Source: Xenopus tropicalis (taxonomy: Eukaryota > Chordata > Amphibia > Anura > Pipidae). From it: DNA of 64,000 nucleotides. The position numbers and the translations under genes were made by a program. The stretch spans positions 153,161,374 to 153,225,373 of the forward strand of contig NC_030679.2 in the NCBI RefSeq assembly GCF_000004195.4. Direction: 5' to 3'. The notes beneath the pieces are model-generated. The model saw nothing but the letters and a program-made list of their open reading frames with translations, was not told the origin of the DNA and made no database searches. Shown piece by piece: positions 51,809 to 62,415 of the stretch. Each line of letters opens with the position of its first letter. Position 1 is the stretch's first letter.

Positions 51809-52335
51809 GTCTGTGCCTCGTAGCGAGAGAAGGGAATTCCGGCTCAAGGAACACAATTAGCGTACGTAGCGTACTTGCACTAACAGGGATCTTACAATAA
51901 TGTAACAAACAAGGGTTACAGAGTAACAATAGGAGTAGAGGCCCCTACTCGCAAGAGCTTACAATCTAAAGGGTACATTTGAAACATAAGGAAAAACAAG
52001 ATACACCAAGTATACTCCCCTAACCAGATGGGTCTTTAGGGAGTGTTGAAAAGTTTGGAAGGAAGGGGAGAGTCTCATGGGCCGAGACAGAGAGTTCCAG
52101 AGGCAGCAGGAGCCCGAGAGAGAGACCCTCACAGTCATAAATGGGAAGAAGGAATGAGAGGAGAAGAGAGGGCAGGGCAGACGAGATGAGAGCTGAGATA
52201 TAGGGAGGGGCTTCAGTGTTAAGGGCTCTGAATGTGAGTGTTAGTAATGTGAATTTAATTGGAGAGGAGATTGTTGGGCAGGGAGAGGCTGATGTGGAAC
52301 CCCTGAGATAGATGGATGAGTCGGTCCTTCAGCTC
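51809..52335. repeat. Interspersed repeat (CAAGAGCTTACAATCTAAAG type)
   Basis: Contains CCTACTCGCAAGAGCTTACA and G+A-rich sequence found in many amphibian dispersed repeats. It is not a gene. Confidence 0.45.
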
Positions 52336-52340
52336 CTGCT

Positions 52341-52982
52341 TTGGGTGGTCCTACAGCTCCTGTTGTTCATTCGGGTAGTTCTTTAGCTCCTACTCTGGGT
52401 GGTCCTCAAGCTCCTACTGTTGATCCATGTGGTCCTTCAGCTCCTATTCTTGGTGATCTGCCAGTTCCTGCTGTTGATTCATGTGGTCCTTCAGCTGCTG
52501 CACCAGATAGTTCTCCTAATCTTTCTCCAGGTTGCTCTTCTGTTCCTGGCTGCTCTTCAGCTCCTGTTCCTGGTGGCTCTCCAGCTCCTGATCATGGTGG
52601 CTCTCCAGCTTCTGTTCCTGGTGGCTCTCCAGCTCCTAATTCTAGCAACTCTCCAGCTCCTGATCCTGGTGGCTCTCCAGTTCCTAATTCTGGCAACTCT
52701 CCAGCTCCTGATCCTGGTGGCTCTCCAGCTCCTCTTCCTGGTGGCTCTCCAGTTCCTAATTCTGGCAACTCTCCAGCTCCTGATCCTGGTGGCTTTCCAC
52801 CTCCTGATCCTGGTGGCTCTCCAACTCCTGATCCTTGTGGCTCTCCAGCTCCTGATCCTGGTGGCTCTCCAGCTCCTGATTCTGGTGGCTCTTCAGCTAC
52901 TGCTCCAGGTGGCTCTGCAGCTCTTGCTCCTGATCCTGGCAGCTCATCTGTTGAATTTGCCAATTTTGTTAAAATTAAATAA
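52341..52982 (+). repeat. 24/36-bp Pro-Ala-rich repeat with a 213-codon frame
   Basis: Tandem CCAGCTCCTGATCCTGGTGG CTCT-type units (24 bp, with a 36-bp alternation) give an open frame with PAPDPGGSPAPNSGN-type repeats, ending VEFANFVKIK. The outer repeats are diverged but still keep the frame and the P-A-P spacing. No signal peptide, splice site or promoter is evident. Most likely it is a minisatellite; it might be a fragment of an exon for a Pro-rich secreted protein. Confidence 0.7.
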
Positions 52983-53340
52983 TTTCCCTATTCTTGCATT
53001 TCATGGAGGGAGATTTTGCATGTAGAATCAGGAACTACCTGGTTTAGAACCAGGAACCTGAGATATACTGGCCGCTGCTCTAGGTTGAGCTACAGGTTTG
53101 AGTGAGTGGCCAGACCAGGCTTGAGGGTCATGTAATTGTCCAGCATGGCATAGATCCTTCTGTCTGTCTTCTGGTCATCTTCTCTCAGTGGTCAATACAG
53201 ATCTTGCAAGAGCACATCTGCATTTACTGGTCATTATTACGCTTTATATTACATCACTGAGACAATTATGCTGTTTGAACATTAACTGAACCTGATTAAT
53301 TTCTTGTTAGGAAGATGAACTGTGATATTCCCCAAAGGGC
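52983..53340. other. Intergenic with a weak tRNA-like stretch
   Basis: On the minus strand near 53035..53100 there are a box A-like TAGCTCAACCTAGAGC and a box B-like GGTTCTAAACC. The stems do not pair convincingly. No gene is seen. Confidence 0.35.
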
Positions 53341-53486
53341 TGTTAATTAGCCCAAACCCCCGAGTCTCCTGGAGATTCCCCAGTAGGTTTCCCAGCTGTG
53401 GGTGTTACTGGCACCGGGTAATAAAAGGAGATCTGTTCTTCCCTGCCCAGTCAGTATCTGGGGCGGTTCTGGTAGGTGCAAATCAG
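53341..53486 (+). promoter_or_regulatory. OR7 promoter cassette and non-coding exon 1
   Basis: TAATTA at 53344..53349, TCTCCTGGAGATTCCCC (O/E-like), TAATAAAA at 53419..53426, CCCAGTCAGT at 53446..53455 (initiator-like) and exon end AAATCAG|GTGAGT at 53486/53487. Spacings are 75 and 67 bp. If transcription starts near 53449 the exon is about 38 nt. Both donor and coding-exon acceptor are intact. Confidence 0.75.
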
Positions 53487-53985
53487 GTGAGTAGAATATT
53501 CCCCCAAGAACATCTTTCCTGTAAAGTGATTTGATTGGAAAGAAATGGTTGGGATTGTGTTAGCAAAATGGCAGGAGAAATGCAGAGCAGGTTACACATT
53601 GGGAGAAGCTCATGGGGGCATCTTCCTATGGTTCCACAGTATCTGGGGCGGTTCTGGAAGGGGCAAATCAGTAGAATATTCCCCCAAGAACATCTTTCCT
53701 GTAAAGTGATTTGATTGGAAAGAAATGGTTGGGATTGTGTTAGCAAAATGGCAGGAGAAATGCAGAGCAGGTTACACATTGGGAGAAGCTCATGGGGGCA
53801 TCTTCCTATGGTTCCACAGTATCTGGGGCGGTTCTGGAAGGGGCAAATCAGTAGAATATTCCCCCAAGAACATCTTTCCTGTAAAGTGATTTGATTGGAA
53901 AGAAATGGTTGGGATTGTGTTAGCAAAATGGCAGGAGAAATGCAGAGCAGGTTACACATTGGGAGAAGCTCATGGTGGCATCTTG
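53457..53985 (+). repeat. 180-bp OR intron repeat array, about three units (OR7)
   Basis: Units start near 53457, 53640 and 53820. The last ends at about 53985, where a short duplicated GGAAAGAAATGGTTGGGATT follows. Internal units have GGTTCTGGAAGGGGC, a variant specific to this array, which shows that homogenisation is local to each array. Confidence 0.96.
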
Positions 53986-54131
53986 GAAAGAAATGGTTGG
54001 GATTGTCATCATAACGTATTTTTCCAGTATGACCTTGCATACAATTTACAGCAATATACAGATTCGTATTCATTCAGAACCTTACGTTTCCTATAGAGGC
54101 TCTAAAAAGTGCTAATTTGTTCATGCAGGCA

Positions 54132-55049
54132 ATGTATCCAAACAACTGGACATCAGTCAATGAGATTGTCCTCTTGGGATTTCAGAATCTCCACAACTTC
54201 AAGGTTCCCCTGTTCTCTCTGTTCCTTCTGATTTACATTCTGACAGTTTGGGAGAACATCCTCATCATAGTGTTGGTGGCCTTCAGCCGGAACCTCCACT
54301 CCCCCATGTACTTCTTCCTCCAGCAGCTGTCCCTCACTGACCTACTGGGCTCCACTAATATTGTCCCCACCCTGCTCCAAACTGTAATAAATGAAGGAAA
54401 GACAATTCCTCTTGTTAACTGTATAACACAATTGTATATTTGGGGCGTTTCAGAAGCCTTTGAGTGTTTACTCCTAGCAGTAATGGCCTATGACAGATAC
54501 GTGGCCATCTGCATCCCCCTGAGATACACTTCTATAATGTCCCACAGGCTTTGTGTTACATTCATTCTCGTATCATGGGCTGTTGGCTTCGGCATTGTAT
54601 TGATTATTGTGCATATGGCGGCTACACTAACATTCTGCAAGCGCAATACCATTAACCATTTCTTTTGTGATTTAATCCCTCTTGTAGAACTTTCCTGCTC
54701 AGACACCGTATTTGTGCAAATAGATTTAATACTCAACACAGTCCCTCTAGTTTTCTTCCCCTTTATGCTCATCAGTGTATCATATATGTGTATTGCCCAT
54801 GCAATCCTAAAGATAGTGTCCCATACCGGGAGGCAAAAAGCCTTCTCCACCTGCAGCTCCCACTTGGCCGTGGTCTCCATGTTTTTTGGGGTGACAGTTG
54901 CAATTTACTTAGTTCCCCCCAGAAAACAGTCATTGGCAATAAGCAAAGTCCTCTCGCTGTTATACACGGTAGTGATCCCCATGATTAACCCCCTGATTTA
55001 CAGCTTGAGAAGCAAAGAAATAAAACATTCCCTGAGAAAGTGTTTTTGA
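54132..55049 (+). CDS. OR7: class II olfactory receptor, intact
   Basis: A 305-residue odorant receptor. The ATG at 54132 (MYPNNWTSVNE) is chosen by alignment and because TTCATGCAG ends 3 bp upstream (acceptor at 54128). The N-terminus differs from the others, but N5-W-T keeps the glycosylation site. E41-N42; PMYFFL 58-63; C97; MAYDRYVAIC 118-127; C169, C179 and C189; SYMCIAHAIL; KAFSTCSSHL; PMINPLIYSLRS. The tail is the shortest of the set. An AATAAA motif begins at 55051, only two bases after the stop codon; a more distal signal may be used. Together with OR4 this gene has the cleanest set of promoter and splice signals. Confidence 0.96.
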   Translation: MYPNNWTSVNEIVLLGFQNLHNFKVPLFSLFLLIYILTVWENILIIVLVAFSRNLHSPMYFFLQQLSLTDLLGSTNIVPTLLQTVINEGKTIPLVNCITQLYIWGVSEAFECLLLAVMAYDRYVAICIPLRYTSIMSHRLCVTFILVSWAVGFGIVLIIVHMAATLTFCKRNTINHFFCDLIPLVELSCSDTVFVQIDLILNTVPLVFFPFMLISVSYMCIAHAILKIVSHTGRQKAFSTCSSHLAVVSMFFGVTVAIYLVPPRKQSLAISKVLSLLYTVVIPMINPLIYSLRSKEIKHSLRKCF

Positions 55050-55295
55050 AAATAAACTCCATATAAACACTCATATATACTGTATATTATAAACCTTACT
55101 CACTACGTGACTCAAGTGGAAAGAGTAGCGAGGAGGGAATTTTTTCGCCAGGAATGGATTCACAGCAAAATTCCGTATTTTGCCATCTGAGAATTTTTTC
55201 ATGAAACTGAGGAAAAAAAAAATTGGCGAGACAAAAAACTTGCTGCAGAAAAAAACGCCCATTGACTTTATTGCATTTGGAGTAAGAAAAAAAGT
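55050..55295. mobile_element. Decayed MITE-like sequence downstream of OR7
   Basis: GGAATTTTTTCGCCAGGAAT, then GGATTCACAGC, resembles one half of the 15238..15572 element. The other end is not identifiable. Confidence 0.4.
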
Positions 55296-55428
55296 TGCGG
55301 GGGGCGGTGCCTAGCCAGGGTGGAGACCAGACGCACCTTATGAGCTCCGTCCAACTGATCCGACATTACCCGATACTAAGCTATCAGATAAAGATACAGA
55401 ATGGGTTTCTCTTTTATACAAACACGAC

Positions 55429-56156
55429 ATGGGTAAGCGACAAACTCGGGCACATCATACCCCAATGTCACCTTCCCCCCCCAATGCCCCCAGCCAAGAC
55501 GCTCAGCGTCTCTCAAGATGGCACCGAGTCAGACCCAGCTCTCCTGGGTCCTTCCCATGTCGCTGCTTCTCCTTCACGCTCAGTGAGGACTTTGCTGTCT
55601 CCTATATCGACACCTTTACAACAGTCTCCACAACATTTAATCTCAGCCTTACCAGTGACTGCCCAGGTTCTTGGCCAACACTTACAATCCACCATAACGC
55701 AGTCTCTTTGGCAGTAAGTGCAGCCATAAAAGATCTCCAAAGAGATGTTACAGACTTAGACAAATTGGAGACCTACACTGATGACATTACTCAGAGATTG
55801 ATTAATGTAGAGGAGGACAATGCTTTTCTTAAAGAGAAAGTACACAATTTGAGAAACATGTGTGAAGACCTTGAGGATAGGTCTAGAAGGCAAAATCAAG
55901 TTCCGGGCAAATAGCTCCGTCTGACATCCCCAGTTATCTTAAAGACTTATGCTCCTCTATTTGCCCGGATATATCTGCAGACTCATCATTCTTTGGGCCC
56001 TAAACCCCCTCTCACCAAGCCTCCAAGAGATATAATCTCATGCTTTCATTATTATCAGAGCGAAGAAGCCATATTAGCTAAAACTCCCTCTGTCAATGGA
56101 ATGACAATCACAATCACAAAATTCAAATATTTACTGAGTTATCCTATCACTTATCT
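55429..56156 (+). pseudogene. LINE ORF1 remnant, N-terminal and coiled-coil part
   Basis: Shows a start-like MGKRQTRAHHT, a frameshift near 55715, then a coiled coil (KDLQRDVTDLDKLETYTDDI, further to LRNMCEDLEDRSRRQN), the classic L1 ORF1p signature LEDLENRSRRNN. A stop follows soon after. The stretch 55993..56155 encodes PRDIISCFHYYQSEEAIL, the RNA-binding region (L1 PRDIIVRFHYYKTKE). ORF1p normally binds LINE RNA as a trimer. It is cut by the hAT element and resumes at 58282..58440. Confidence 0.8.
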
Positions 56157-58273
56157 CAGTGCTGTCCAACTGGCGGCCCGCGACCCCCCTCTGTGTGGCC
56201 CCCCACCTGTCTGGCTGCTTTGATGGCTTACTCTTGTGTAAGCTTTAAATGGTATCAGTACTGTGATTAACTGCCCCCTGCATGGTTCTCACCTCAGATT
56301 CAGCCTGTAATCCCCCTGTATTGTTTAAACATGTAATCCCCTGTGTTGTTCACACCTTTTAATCTCTGCATTGTTCCCCCCTGCAGTGTTCCCACCTCAG
56401 GCTCAGTCTGTAATCACCCCCATTGTTCCCCTGTTCCCCCCTCAGGAGCAGTAGAAACCCACAAATAATCCCTGCACACTATAAAAAGAACATATACTGA
56501 GGTGGTACTGCAATTAAAAAGTTTTTTAATATATAGTTATTGTGCAGACTGTAGGATCAGTGCCAGCATTGTGTCACTGTGTGCTGCCTGTGTGTGCCAT
56601 ACAGCATAGGGCAAGCAGAGTATGGCACACACAGGCAGGGTAGGGCAGGCAGAGTATGGCACACACAGGCAGGGTAGGGCAGGCAGAGTATGGCACACAC
56701 AGGCATGGTAGGGCAGGCAGAGTATAGCACACACAGGCAGCATAGGGCAGGCAGAGTATGGCACACACAGGCAGCATAGGGCAGGCAGAGTATGGCACAC
56801 ACAGGCAGCATAGGGCAAGCAGAGTATGGCACACACAGGCAGGATAGGGTAGGCAGAGTATGGCACACACAGGCAGCATAGGGCAGGCAGAGTATGGCAC
56901 ACACAGGCAGGGTAGGGTATGCAGAGTATGGCACACACAGGCAGCATAGGGCAGGCAGAGTATGGCACACACAGGCAGGGTAGGGCAGGCAGAGTATGGC
57001 ACACACACAGGCAGCATAGGGCAGGCAGAGTATGGCACACACAGGCAGGGTAGGGCAAGCAGAGTATGGCACACACAGGCAGGGTAGGGTATGCAGAGTA
57101 TGGCACACACAGGCAGGGCAGGGTAGGGCAGGCAGAGTATGGCACACACAGGCCAAGTATGGCACAAACCAGCCAAGAATGGCACACACAGTCAAAGTAT
57201 GGCACACACAGGCCAAGTATGGCACACACAGGCAGGATAGGGCAGGCAGAGTATGGCACACACAGGCCAAGTATGGCACAAACCAGCCAAGAATGGCACA
57301 CACAGTGAATGTATGGAACACAGGCAGGGTAGGGAAGGCAGAGTATGGCACACACAGGCAGGGTAGGGCAGGCAGAGTATGGCACACACAGGCAGGGTAG
57401 GGAAGGCAGAGTATGGCACACACAGTCAAAGTATGGCATACGCAGGCAGGGTAGGGAAGGCAGAGTATGGCACACACAGGCAGGGTAGGGCAGGCAGAGT
57501 ATGGCACACACAGGCAGGGCAGGGAAGGCAGCGTATGGCACACACAGGCAGGGTAGGGTAGGGCAGGCAGAGTATGGCACACACAGGCAAGGTAGGGAAG
57601 GCAGAGTATGGCACACACAAGCAGGGTAGGGAAGGCAGAGTATGGCACACACAGGCAAGGTAGGGAAGGCAGAGTATAGCACACACAGGCAGGGTAGGGA
57701 AGGCAGAGTATGGCACACACAGGCAGGGCAGGGTAGGGCAGGCAGAGTATGGCACACACAGGCAGGGCAGGGCAGGGAAGGCAGAGTATGGCACACACAG
57801 GCAAGGTAGGGAAGGCAGAGTATGGCACACACAGGCAAGGTAGGGAAGGCAGAGTATAGCACACACAGGCAGGGTAGGGAAGGCAGAGTATGGCACACAC
57901 AGGCAGGGCAGGGTAGGGCAGGCAGAGTATGGCACACACAGGCAGGGCAGGGAAGGCAGAGTATGGCACACACAGGCAGGGTAGGGAAGGCAGAGTATGG
58001 CACACACAGGCAAGGTAGGGCAGGCAGAGTATGGCACACACAGGCAGGGTAGGGAAGGCAGAGTATGGCACACACAGGCAGGGTAGGGAAGGCAGAGTAT
58101 GGCAGGTTTTTGCTGTACTTCAACCATTAATATGGGTATGGTCATGTGATAACACGGGTGTGGTTTCAAGTGGGTGCGGTTTCAAAAAGGGGAGTGGTCA
58201 AAACTGGCTTCCATTATCGGCCCTCCACCGGAAAAATTCCGGCCCTCGGTACAACAGAAGTTGGACAGCACTG
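56157..58273. mobile_element. hAT-type element carrying a long 34-bp minisatellite (copy 2)
   Basis: The ends are CAGTGCTGTCCAACT and AGTTGGACAGCACTG, with a perfect 8-bp target duplication ACTTATCT (56149..56156 and 58274..58281). It is the same family as 50021..51040 but twice as long, because the internal array (56586..58108) has about 45 units against about 11. Minus-strand frames of 500-528 codons rich in Cys are array by-products, not proteins. Confidence 0.93.
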
Positions 58274-58281
58274 ACTTATCT

Positions 58282-59026
58282 CATCACACTCAGCAAAGAA
58301 GAGATCTCAGGCCTCTCACACAGAAACTGAGGGAAATGGCATTCCCGATAGATGGGGATTCCTATTTTAGTTGATGGTGAATCGATCGGGTCAGACTTAC
58401 ACTTTACAAAACCCTCAAAATGGCAGAAGGTTTGTGATTGCCTTTGGCCTGACGATTAAGGATACCACTACAACCAAGCAAGCTTCTCCGATATTGAACA
58501 TTTTGCCCACAATGGACCACAATCCGAAATCAGCATGGATCTCCTAAATTTGCTTCGAGCCCTTCTCTACCTAGAGATCCCTGAACCATCAGATCTCAAC
58601 TCTTTGTATCTCCACAATTCCCATATCGTTTGGACAAAGCCAAAGATTTAGCCCTTGTTTAATCTACCAACCTTGTGACTCCACCTCAACGTTGATCACC
58701 TCCAACTGAAGGATCCTATTTTGCTCCATTTTGGCCTCGGTTTTAATATTATACCCGGCCTTCTTTTCTGACCTGTTGTTACTGGGATATTGTAAACAAC
58801 AAAGGGATTTACCCCCTGCACAAATCAACTTATTTGCTTCATATTATTGAGGTTCATTTTTTGGTTCTTTTTATCTCTCATTTAGTTTGTTGATACTATA
58901 ATGTTACACACGTTGGTTATATCTTTATGCTTAAGGTGCTTTCGCCTTATTTATGCAACTGGTTTAAACATGCAGTATGGGAATATGCCAGAGTGGTTCC
59001 TGGGAATCTGGTCGACTGATATCAGT
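58282..59026 (+). pseudogene. LINE ORF1 end and inter-ORF region
   Basis: After the hAT insertion, ITLSKEEISGLSHR-like sequence and further pieces (58282..58440) continue the ORF1 C-terminus in broken frames. The remainder to 59026 is LINE spacer without recognisable genes. Confidence 0.5.
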
Positions 59027-59546
59027 TACTGTATATACTCGAGTATAAGCCTAGTTTTTCAGGACCCAAAATGTGCTGAAAAAGTCACCCTCGGCTTATA
59101 CTCGAGTCGGGTGCCATGGGTCCCTCTAGACTAGCACCCTCTCTCCTTTATGTGCAAATTAGGCCACCCGCAACCAGACCCTCCAGTGCCCTGGCCTAGG
59201 CTCCCACTAGCAATACTTATTTCCCCTTACATCTCCTCCGGGACTGGGTCTGCTGCCAGTTTGCCAATGTGCAATGAGCGTGGGGTAGTACTCATATTGT
59301 TTTTGTTGACCCTCTCCTCCGCTTACAGAGCTAGTTCACTGTTTTCTGTGAAAAATATATACCTCACTGATGCCTTAATTAATGTAATTTTATTGGTATT
59401 TATTTTGAATATTAAAACTTAGCAGTAGCGGCTGCATTTCCCACCCTAGGCTTATACTCGAGTCAATACGTTTTTTCAGTTTTCTTAGGTAAAATTAGGT
59501 ACCTCGGCTTATATTCGGATCGGCTTATACTCGAGTATATACGGTA
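59027..59546. mobile_element. MITE with TATATACTCGAGTATAAGCC inverted ends
   Basis: Left end TACTGTATATACTCGAG and right end CTCGAGTATATACGGTA, with secondary inner GGCTTATACTCGAGT copies. About 520 bp, flanked by TA at each end, compatible with a TA target duplication but not proof of one. It sits in the LINE spacer just before ORF2. Superfamily not assigned. Confidence 0.8.
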
Positions 59547-59600
59547 ATCCCCTCGGTGTTGGCGCAAAACACATGATGCATATTTCTTTTTTAGACCCCT

Positions 59601-60060
59601 ATGGCTAAGTTTATATCACTGAACGTCAAAGGACTTAATAGTATTTATAAAATATATTTAACTTTGAAGGAGATCAGACACTCTAAAGCCGAGATAGCCT
59701 TCCTTCAAGAAATACATTTCCAAAAAGATAACACAAGCAAACTCAACTCTAAATCTTACCCTTTGGCATATTATACATCGGGCCCTCACAAAATAGCAGG
59801 GGTAGCTATACTTCTCCATAAAGACTGCCCCTTATCCATCGACCAGGTTCTCAGGGACCCGAATGGCCATTATCTGTTATTAACGGGTAGATATGCCAAT
59901 ATACCAATTTGGCTGCTCAATATATATATTCACCAAACAGAAAGCAGATTAGATTCCTGAAGAAAATAATTTTTAAGACTCGGCACTCAGACAAACATTA
60001 GAGGAGGCAATTTTAATTTAGCATTTTCCCAAAATGTTGATAGACCTCAACCTTCACCCC
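59601..60060 (+). pseudogene. LINE ORF2 endonuclease remnant
   Basis: MAKFISLNVKGLNSIYK, LTLKEIRHSKAEIAFLQEIH, KIAGVAILLHKDCP and LLNIYIHQTE follow the L1-type AP endonuclease order (LNVNGLN, FLQETH with its catalytic Glu, GVAIL, NVYAP). A stop at about 59958 and a deletion remove the C-terminal half, so the domain is incomplete. Confidence 0.8.
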
Positions 60061-60730
60061 ATCTCTTGGTCACACCATGCACCCATAATTCTCGCTATAG
60101 ACCTAATTTAACCTCCCTCCTAGAGAGCCACACTGGGGTCTCAATGAAACCCTTTTACACTTTTCAACAACTTGAAACTAAGCTGAAAGAATATTTTCAG
60201 ATAAACGAGGGGTCGGTGGAATCCTTATCAACCCCCTGGGAAGCCCATAAGGCTACGAGTAGAGCTATATCAACCCACAAAAAGGCAATACGCCACCTCC
60301 TACTCCAGCCTCCATAAACAACTTAGAGATGTAGAAACACAATTCAATGTAACTGGAGCGGACACCCTTTTAACCCAATTGATTGAATTAAGGAAAGATC
60401 TAATGGCCCTAAAGCATAGACAGGCAGCCATATTGTGGACAAAACAAACCTTCTACGACATAGCTGCTAAACAGCACACTTTACTGGCCAGGAAGTGAAA
60501 AGCCCAAAAAGCCCAATCGAGAATTACTTCCATCCAACTCCCCAACAGCTCAACAGACATTTGACCCCAATCAAATTGGCACTCAATTCCATAACTACTA
60601 TAGCAAACTTTATCATTTAAACCCAACACCCACAAGGGCAAGAGATCACGTAAATTATATATCCAATTTTCTTGAAGGCCTTTTCAATTTATTTAACCTT
60701 TCCAAATTCTCAGATGAAGATATACAATTA
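60061..60730 (+). pseudogene. LINE ORF2 linker region, broken
   Basis: Short frames such as FQQLETKLKEYFQINEGSV correspond to the L1 segment between endonuclease and reverse transcriptase (LKEYFEINEGSV). Several frameshifts. Confidence 0.65.
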
Positions 60731-62010
60731 TTGAACAGGGATATCACTATAGAAGAGCTTTCTCTCACACTTAAAAATATGCCCAACGCTAAAACTCCTG
60801 GCCTAGATGGCTACTACAAATTGTTCCAGCAAATTCTATCCCTTCATATGCTATGGTTATTTAATGAATTTCTCCAGGGAAAGTCTATTCCCACCTCTGA
60901 CCTAATGTCATATCTAGCTTTAATGCCTAAAGAGCGAAAAGACCCAACCCTATGCACAAAATATAGGCCCATCGCCCTTCTGAACTCAGACCTTAAATTG
61001 GTTTCTAAAATACTAACCAATCATCTGGCTAGAATACGCCCAAGACTGATGGGTATGGACGGAGTCGGTTTTATAATGGAAAGACAGGCAGGAGACAACA
61101 CCAGGCGAACAACTGACCCTATAGCGATCTTACAGAGACAAGGTGCCCCTGCACTGATTGGTCCTTTTTGTTTACCCTCGTGCAACATCTTAACCTTTCC
61201 ACACTTATTGGCCCTGCAAAGTTTGTACAGTTCCCCCACAACTTTCATAAAACTCCTTGGCCAGTCACATAAACCAATACCAATTTTTAATGGAACAAGG
61301 CAAGGCTGCCCTCTCTCACCCCTTTTGTACACATTGAGTTTAGAACCCCTGGCAGCCGCTATAAGGTCCCATCCAGACATTACGGGAGTTACAGTTGGTT
61401 CTACCCAATACAAAATAGCTTTATTTGCAGACGATGTCCTGCTCACATTATCTAATCCCCATATCTCACTTCCAAATCTACATCAAGTCCTAGACAAATA
61501 TATATTATTATTCTCTGGGTATAAGCTCAATGTCACTAAAACTGAAGCTCTTCCATTAAACATCCCACAAAAACTACTCTTAATTTTAACTATAAGTGGA
61601 AGTCGGATTCTATAGCTCATCTGGGAACCCAAATTCCTGCCAATTATGCCCAATTATACAACTGTTATTTTTAGCCTCTAATACAGAATACAAAAATATT
61701 ACTACAAAAATGGTGGAAATATACTATCTCATGGCTAGGAAGAACTGCAGCAATTAAAATGAGCATATTACCCGAATACCTCTATTTATTCCAGACTCTC
61801 CCAGTTGCCATATCCCCTAGAATATGCCAAACAATTCAGGCATATTCCATCATTTTATTTTGGAACCACCGTCAGCACCGTATCTCTCCATCAGTGATGA
61901 TGACGGCAGTCAGACAACAACTGAGACAGCTCCCAGCTTGGTGCCATTGGCCCTCACATACAATCTGGGGCTACATCGGTCAGAAACCAAATGCAACCAT
62001 AAGCTGAAAT
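60731..62010 (+). pseudogene. LINE ORF2 reverse transcriptase remnant
   Basis: LKNMPNAKTPGLDGYYKLFQ, LMPKERKDPTLCTKYRPIAL, LNSDLKLVSKILTNHLARI, IFNGTRQGCPLSPLLYTLSL and IALFADDVLL (catalytic box) are all visible. After ILQRQ (about 61140) the frame shifts and the motif A stretch (DAEKAFD) is missing; the neighbouring DWSFLFTLVQHLNL is readable only in another frame. WLGRTAAIKMSILPEYLYLF follows in another frame near 61735. The loss of a catalytic Asp makes the enzyme dead. Confidence 0.85.
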
Positions 62011-62074
62011 CCGAATGGCCCCTGAATGCAATTACTTGCACAACCTAAAATTTCAACTAGGCACCAATTTTATT

Positions 62075-62415
62075 CTAGGTGGGCCAAGGCTCTAGGTGGG
62101 CCAAGGCTCCAGGTGGGCCCAGGCTCTAGATGGGCCAAGGATCTAGGTGGGCCAAGGCTCTAGATGGGCCAAGGGTCTAGGTGGGCCAAGGCTCCAGGTG
62201 GGCCCAGGCTCTAGGTGGGCCCAGGCTCTAGGTGGGCCAAGGCTCTAGGTGGGCCAAGGCTCTAGGTGGGCCAAGGCTCTAGATGGGCCAAGGCTCTAGG
62301 TGGGCCCAGGCTCTAGGTGGGCCCAGGCTCTAGGTGGGCCAAGGCTCTAGGTGGGCCAAGGCTCTAGGTGGGCCCAGGCTCTAGGTGGGCTAAGGCTCTA
62401 GGTGGGCCAAGGCTC
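62075..62415. repeat. 17-bp minisatellite in LINE ORF2
   Basis: About 20 units of CTCTAGGTGGGCCAAGG and the variant with GGGCCCAGG. Confidence 0.95.

Noticed and set aside
53035..53100. tRNA gene on minus strand
   Set aside because: Box A-like and box B-like strings occur but acceptor and anticodon stems do not pair; at best a remnant.
56537..58123. 528- and 504-codon Cys/Pro-rich open frames on the minus strand
   Set aside because: They are translations of the 34-bp array inside a hAT element; several frames are open at once, and the same occurs at 50484..50959.
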